From positions 18,716 through 82,715 of the forward strand of contig JACPAV010000014.1 of the NCBI GenBank assembly GCA_016180645.1: 64,000 bases of DNA, read 5' to 3'. The translations under genes and the position numbers were made by a program. This stretch comes from Nitrospirota bacterium (GTDB lineage: Bacteria; JACPQY01). The notes under the pieces were generated by a model, which saw only the letters and a list, made by a program, of their open reading frames with translations, did no database searches and was not told the origin of the DNA. This document shows positions 62,480-64,000 of this stretch, piece after piece (the first letter of the stretch is position 1; each line of letters opens with the position of its first letter).

Positions 62480-63181
62480 ATGAGAAAAGATGGGAAGAAT
62501 GAGAATAATGTGAGTGATGGAAAACATTCTGCCCATTTCTCCCATCCTTCCCATCACTCCGATGAGCCCGACCGGCTGCTCCCTCCGCGCGGCGACTACC
62601 AGACGCTGCTGTCGTTCCAGAAGGCCGAAGTGGTTTACGACCTCACATTCCGCTTTGCCCACAAGTATCTCTCCAGAGGCGACCGCACCATCGACCAGAT
62701 GATCCAGTCCGCGCGGTCGGGAAAGAAAAACATTCTGGAGGGCAGCAAGGCCGCGCTCACTTCCAAGGAAACCGAGATCAAGCTCACCAACGTCGCCCGC
62801 GCCAGCCTGGAGGAATTGCTGGATGACTACAAAGACTACCTCCGCGCCCGCGACCTCAAGATTTGGGACAAGGATTCCAAGGAAGCCCAGTACGTCCGCA
62901 GTCTGGGCCGCAAAACGCCGCAGACCTACGAGGACTACCGTGAGTTCGTGGAGTCCCGCCCGCCCGAAGTCATCGCCAACATCGCCCTCTGCCTCATCCA
63001 CCAGACTAATTACCTGATTGACCAACAGCTCCGCCGTTTGGAGAAAGACTTTCTCGAACAGGGCGGCCTGCGCGAGCGCATGACCCGTGCCCGCTTGCGG
63101 TATCGGAATAGGAATTCTGCGCCATACGAGTCCCAGGATGGGCATAGGCCGCCGCCCAGGAAACCCGGAGGCCGGCCATGA
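62480..63181 (+). CDS. Four-helix-bundle protein in the type I R-M operon
   Basis: The 233-residue protein has a low-complexity His/Ser-rich N-terminus encoded by CCCATC-type repeats (62528-62560), then a four-helix-bundle domain (about 40-190: LSFQKAEVVYDLTFRFAHKY, TIDQMIQSARSGKKNILEGS, KLTNVARASLEELLDDYKDY, IALCLIHQTNYLIDQQLRRL) related to the 23S rRNA intervening-sequence (S23) family. A basic C-terminal tail contains repeat-like DNA. The exact role is unknown; such genes are often inserted in hsd operons. It is preceded by a duplicated hsdM end. Confidence 0.82.
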   Translation: MRKDGKNENNVSDGKHSAHFSHPSHHSDEPDRLLPPRGDYQTLLSFQKAEVVYDLTFRFAHKYLSRGDRTIDQMIQSARSGKKNILEGSKAALTSKETEIKLTNVARASLEELLDDYKDYLRARDLKIWDKDSKEAQYVRSLGRKTPQTYEDYREFVESRPPEVIANIALCLIHQTNYLIDQQLRRLEKDFLEQGGLRERMTRARLRYRNRNSAPYESQDGHRPPPRKPGGRP

Positions 63182-63251
63182 CTCCCATCCGTCCCATCAT
63201 TCCCATTTTGCCCCCAATCGCGGAGGTGCGGGGGAATATCAAGGCGCTGAT

Positions 63252-63953
63252 ATGAAGAAGGGGTGGGAAGTCAAAGAACTCGCAGCGGTGTCTGCCATTA
63301 ACTACGGCTACACGGAAAGCGCAACTAGCGAGCCAGTCGGCCCTCGATTTCTCCGCATAACCGACATTCAAGACGACCGGGTCGATTGGGGAAGCGTGCC
63401 CTACTGCAAAATCGAATCAGCGGACCTTCCCAAATACCGCCTTGCCAGTGGAGACATAGTTTTTGCGCGAACAGGTGCAACGACAGGCAAAAGCTTCCTC
63501 GTGTCCCATCCGCCCAATGCGGTATTCGCATCATATTTGATTCGTTTACGGTTGTTCGACAAGAAACTGTTGCCCGAGTTCGTGTCGTTCTTCTTCCAAA
63601 CCGACGGTTACTGGAAGTCGATTGAGGATGGTTCAGCCGGTAGCGCACAAGGCGGCTTCAACGCGACCAAGCTTGGCGCTCTCACCATCCCCGTCCCCCC
63701 GCTTCCCGAACAGCGGCGGATCGTCGGCATTCTCGACGAAGCGTTTGAGGGCATCGCCACCGCCAAGGCCAATACCGAAAAGAACCTCGAAAACGCCCGC
63801 GCCCTATTCGAAAGCCACCTTCAATCCGTCTTCACCCGGCGCGGCAAGGGGTGGATTGATGCGAAGTTGGGTGATGTCTGCCACAAAATCACAGACGGCA
63901 CTCGGAGCTTACCCCCATCGTTTGGACAGATTTCAGCCAAAGTTAAGCTATAG
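63252..63953 (+). CDS. hsdS: Type I R-M specificity subunit, truncated
   Basis: ATG 63252 gives 233 residues, about half the usual HsdS. The first target recognition domain (about 1-150: ELAAVSAINYGYTESATSEP, YRLASGDIVFARTGATTGKS, GFNATKLGALTIPVPPLPEQ) and the central helical region (RRIVGILDEAFEGIATAKAN) are complete. The second recognition domain begins normally (IDAKLGDVCHKITDGTRS) but then changes to PPSFGQISAKVKL and stops. The junction near 63908 looks like an insertion end (TTTGGACAGATTTCAGCCAA), so an insertion sequence probably interrupts the gene at the window edge. Confidence 0.8.
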   Translation: MKKGWEVKELAAVSAINYGYTESATSEPVGPRFLRITDIQDDRVDWGSVPYCKIESADLPKYRLASGDIVFARTGATTGKSFLVSHPPNAVFASYLIRLRLFDKKLLPEFVSFFFQTDGYWKSIEDGSAGSAQGGFNATKLGALTIPVPPLPEQRRIVGILDEAFEGIATAKANTEKNLENARALFESHLQSVFTRRGKGWIDAKLGDVCHKITDGTRSLPPSFGQISAKVKL

Positions 63954-64000
63954 GAATTCTTTGTCAAGTTCTTGATTTCTTGGTCCCCCGCCTTCCTGGG

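Noticed and set aside
63961..63990. TCAAGTTCTTGATTTCTTGG as another copy of the 582/11615 repeat
   Set aside because: Only partly similar and cut by the window end; the second arm cannot be seen.

Overview
The window is 64 kb of high-GC (well over 60 percent by eye), densely coded Gram-negative DNA. An LpxC lipid A enzyme, an ExbB/ExbD/TonB system with a TonB-dependent receptor, many lipobox proteins, a SPOR protein and LPS/capsule-type glycan genes all indicate an outer membrane. KorAB next to SucCD, a MoxR/von Willebrand factor A pair and a very high density of palindromic repeats fit an environmental deltaproteobacterium-like or related uncultured lineage. The exact phylum cannot be settled from sequence reading alone. 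No rRNA, tRNA or CRISPR array was seen.

Layout. 1-12.9 kb: the end of a dehydrogenase, two membrane-anchored alkaline-phosphatase/sulfatase-fold proteins, a lipoate-ligase-like protein, three GT4 glycosyltransferases and two polysaccharide flippases (an envelope glycan locus). 12.9-17.9 kb: ferredoxin, CYTH protein, vWA protein, MoxR ATPase, SurA-N-like protein, thioredoxin. 17.9-24.5 kb: four lipoproteins of unknown function, two of them large. 24.7-31.0 kb: sugar-isomerase-fold protein, helical repeat protein, SPOR protein, rRNA methyltransferase, a three-domain DsbA-like protein with a DsbB-like partner. 31.1-45.3 kb: lpxC, then a tightly coupled exbB-exbD-tonB-receptor operon ending in two giant paralogous lipoproteins whose carboxy-terminal heads differ (FGE-like fold versus kelch propeller). 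45.3-51.9 kb: malic enzyme, amidase, isoaspartyl methyltransferase, an exported protein and a methyltransferase. 51.9-57.3 kb: sucC-sucD-korA-korB, a TCA segment linking 2-oxoglutarate, succinyl-CoA and succinate with ferredoxin. 57.5-64 kb: a tandem SRPBCC protein, a lone cassette-like gene followed by an attC-like hairpin, and a type I restriction-modification operon (hsdM, a DinD/BRO gene, a four-helix-bundle gene, a truncated hsdS).

The most striking overall signal is the repeats. At least seven loci carry a double-hairpin core bounded by GTAG and CTAC, with TTYA-type and TRAA-type loops but different stem sequences. Some cores sit inside terminal-inverted-repeat elements. A separate 68-bp element occurs three times with compensatory stem changes and is nested twice in the second hairpin of the first type. 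These and other repeats have been taken into genes: they appear to supply start codons (two genes), stop codons or C-terminal tails (three genes) and in-frame linker peptides (at least five proteins).
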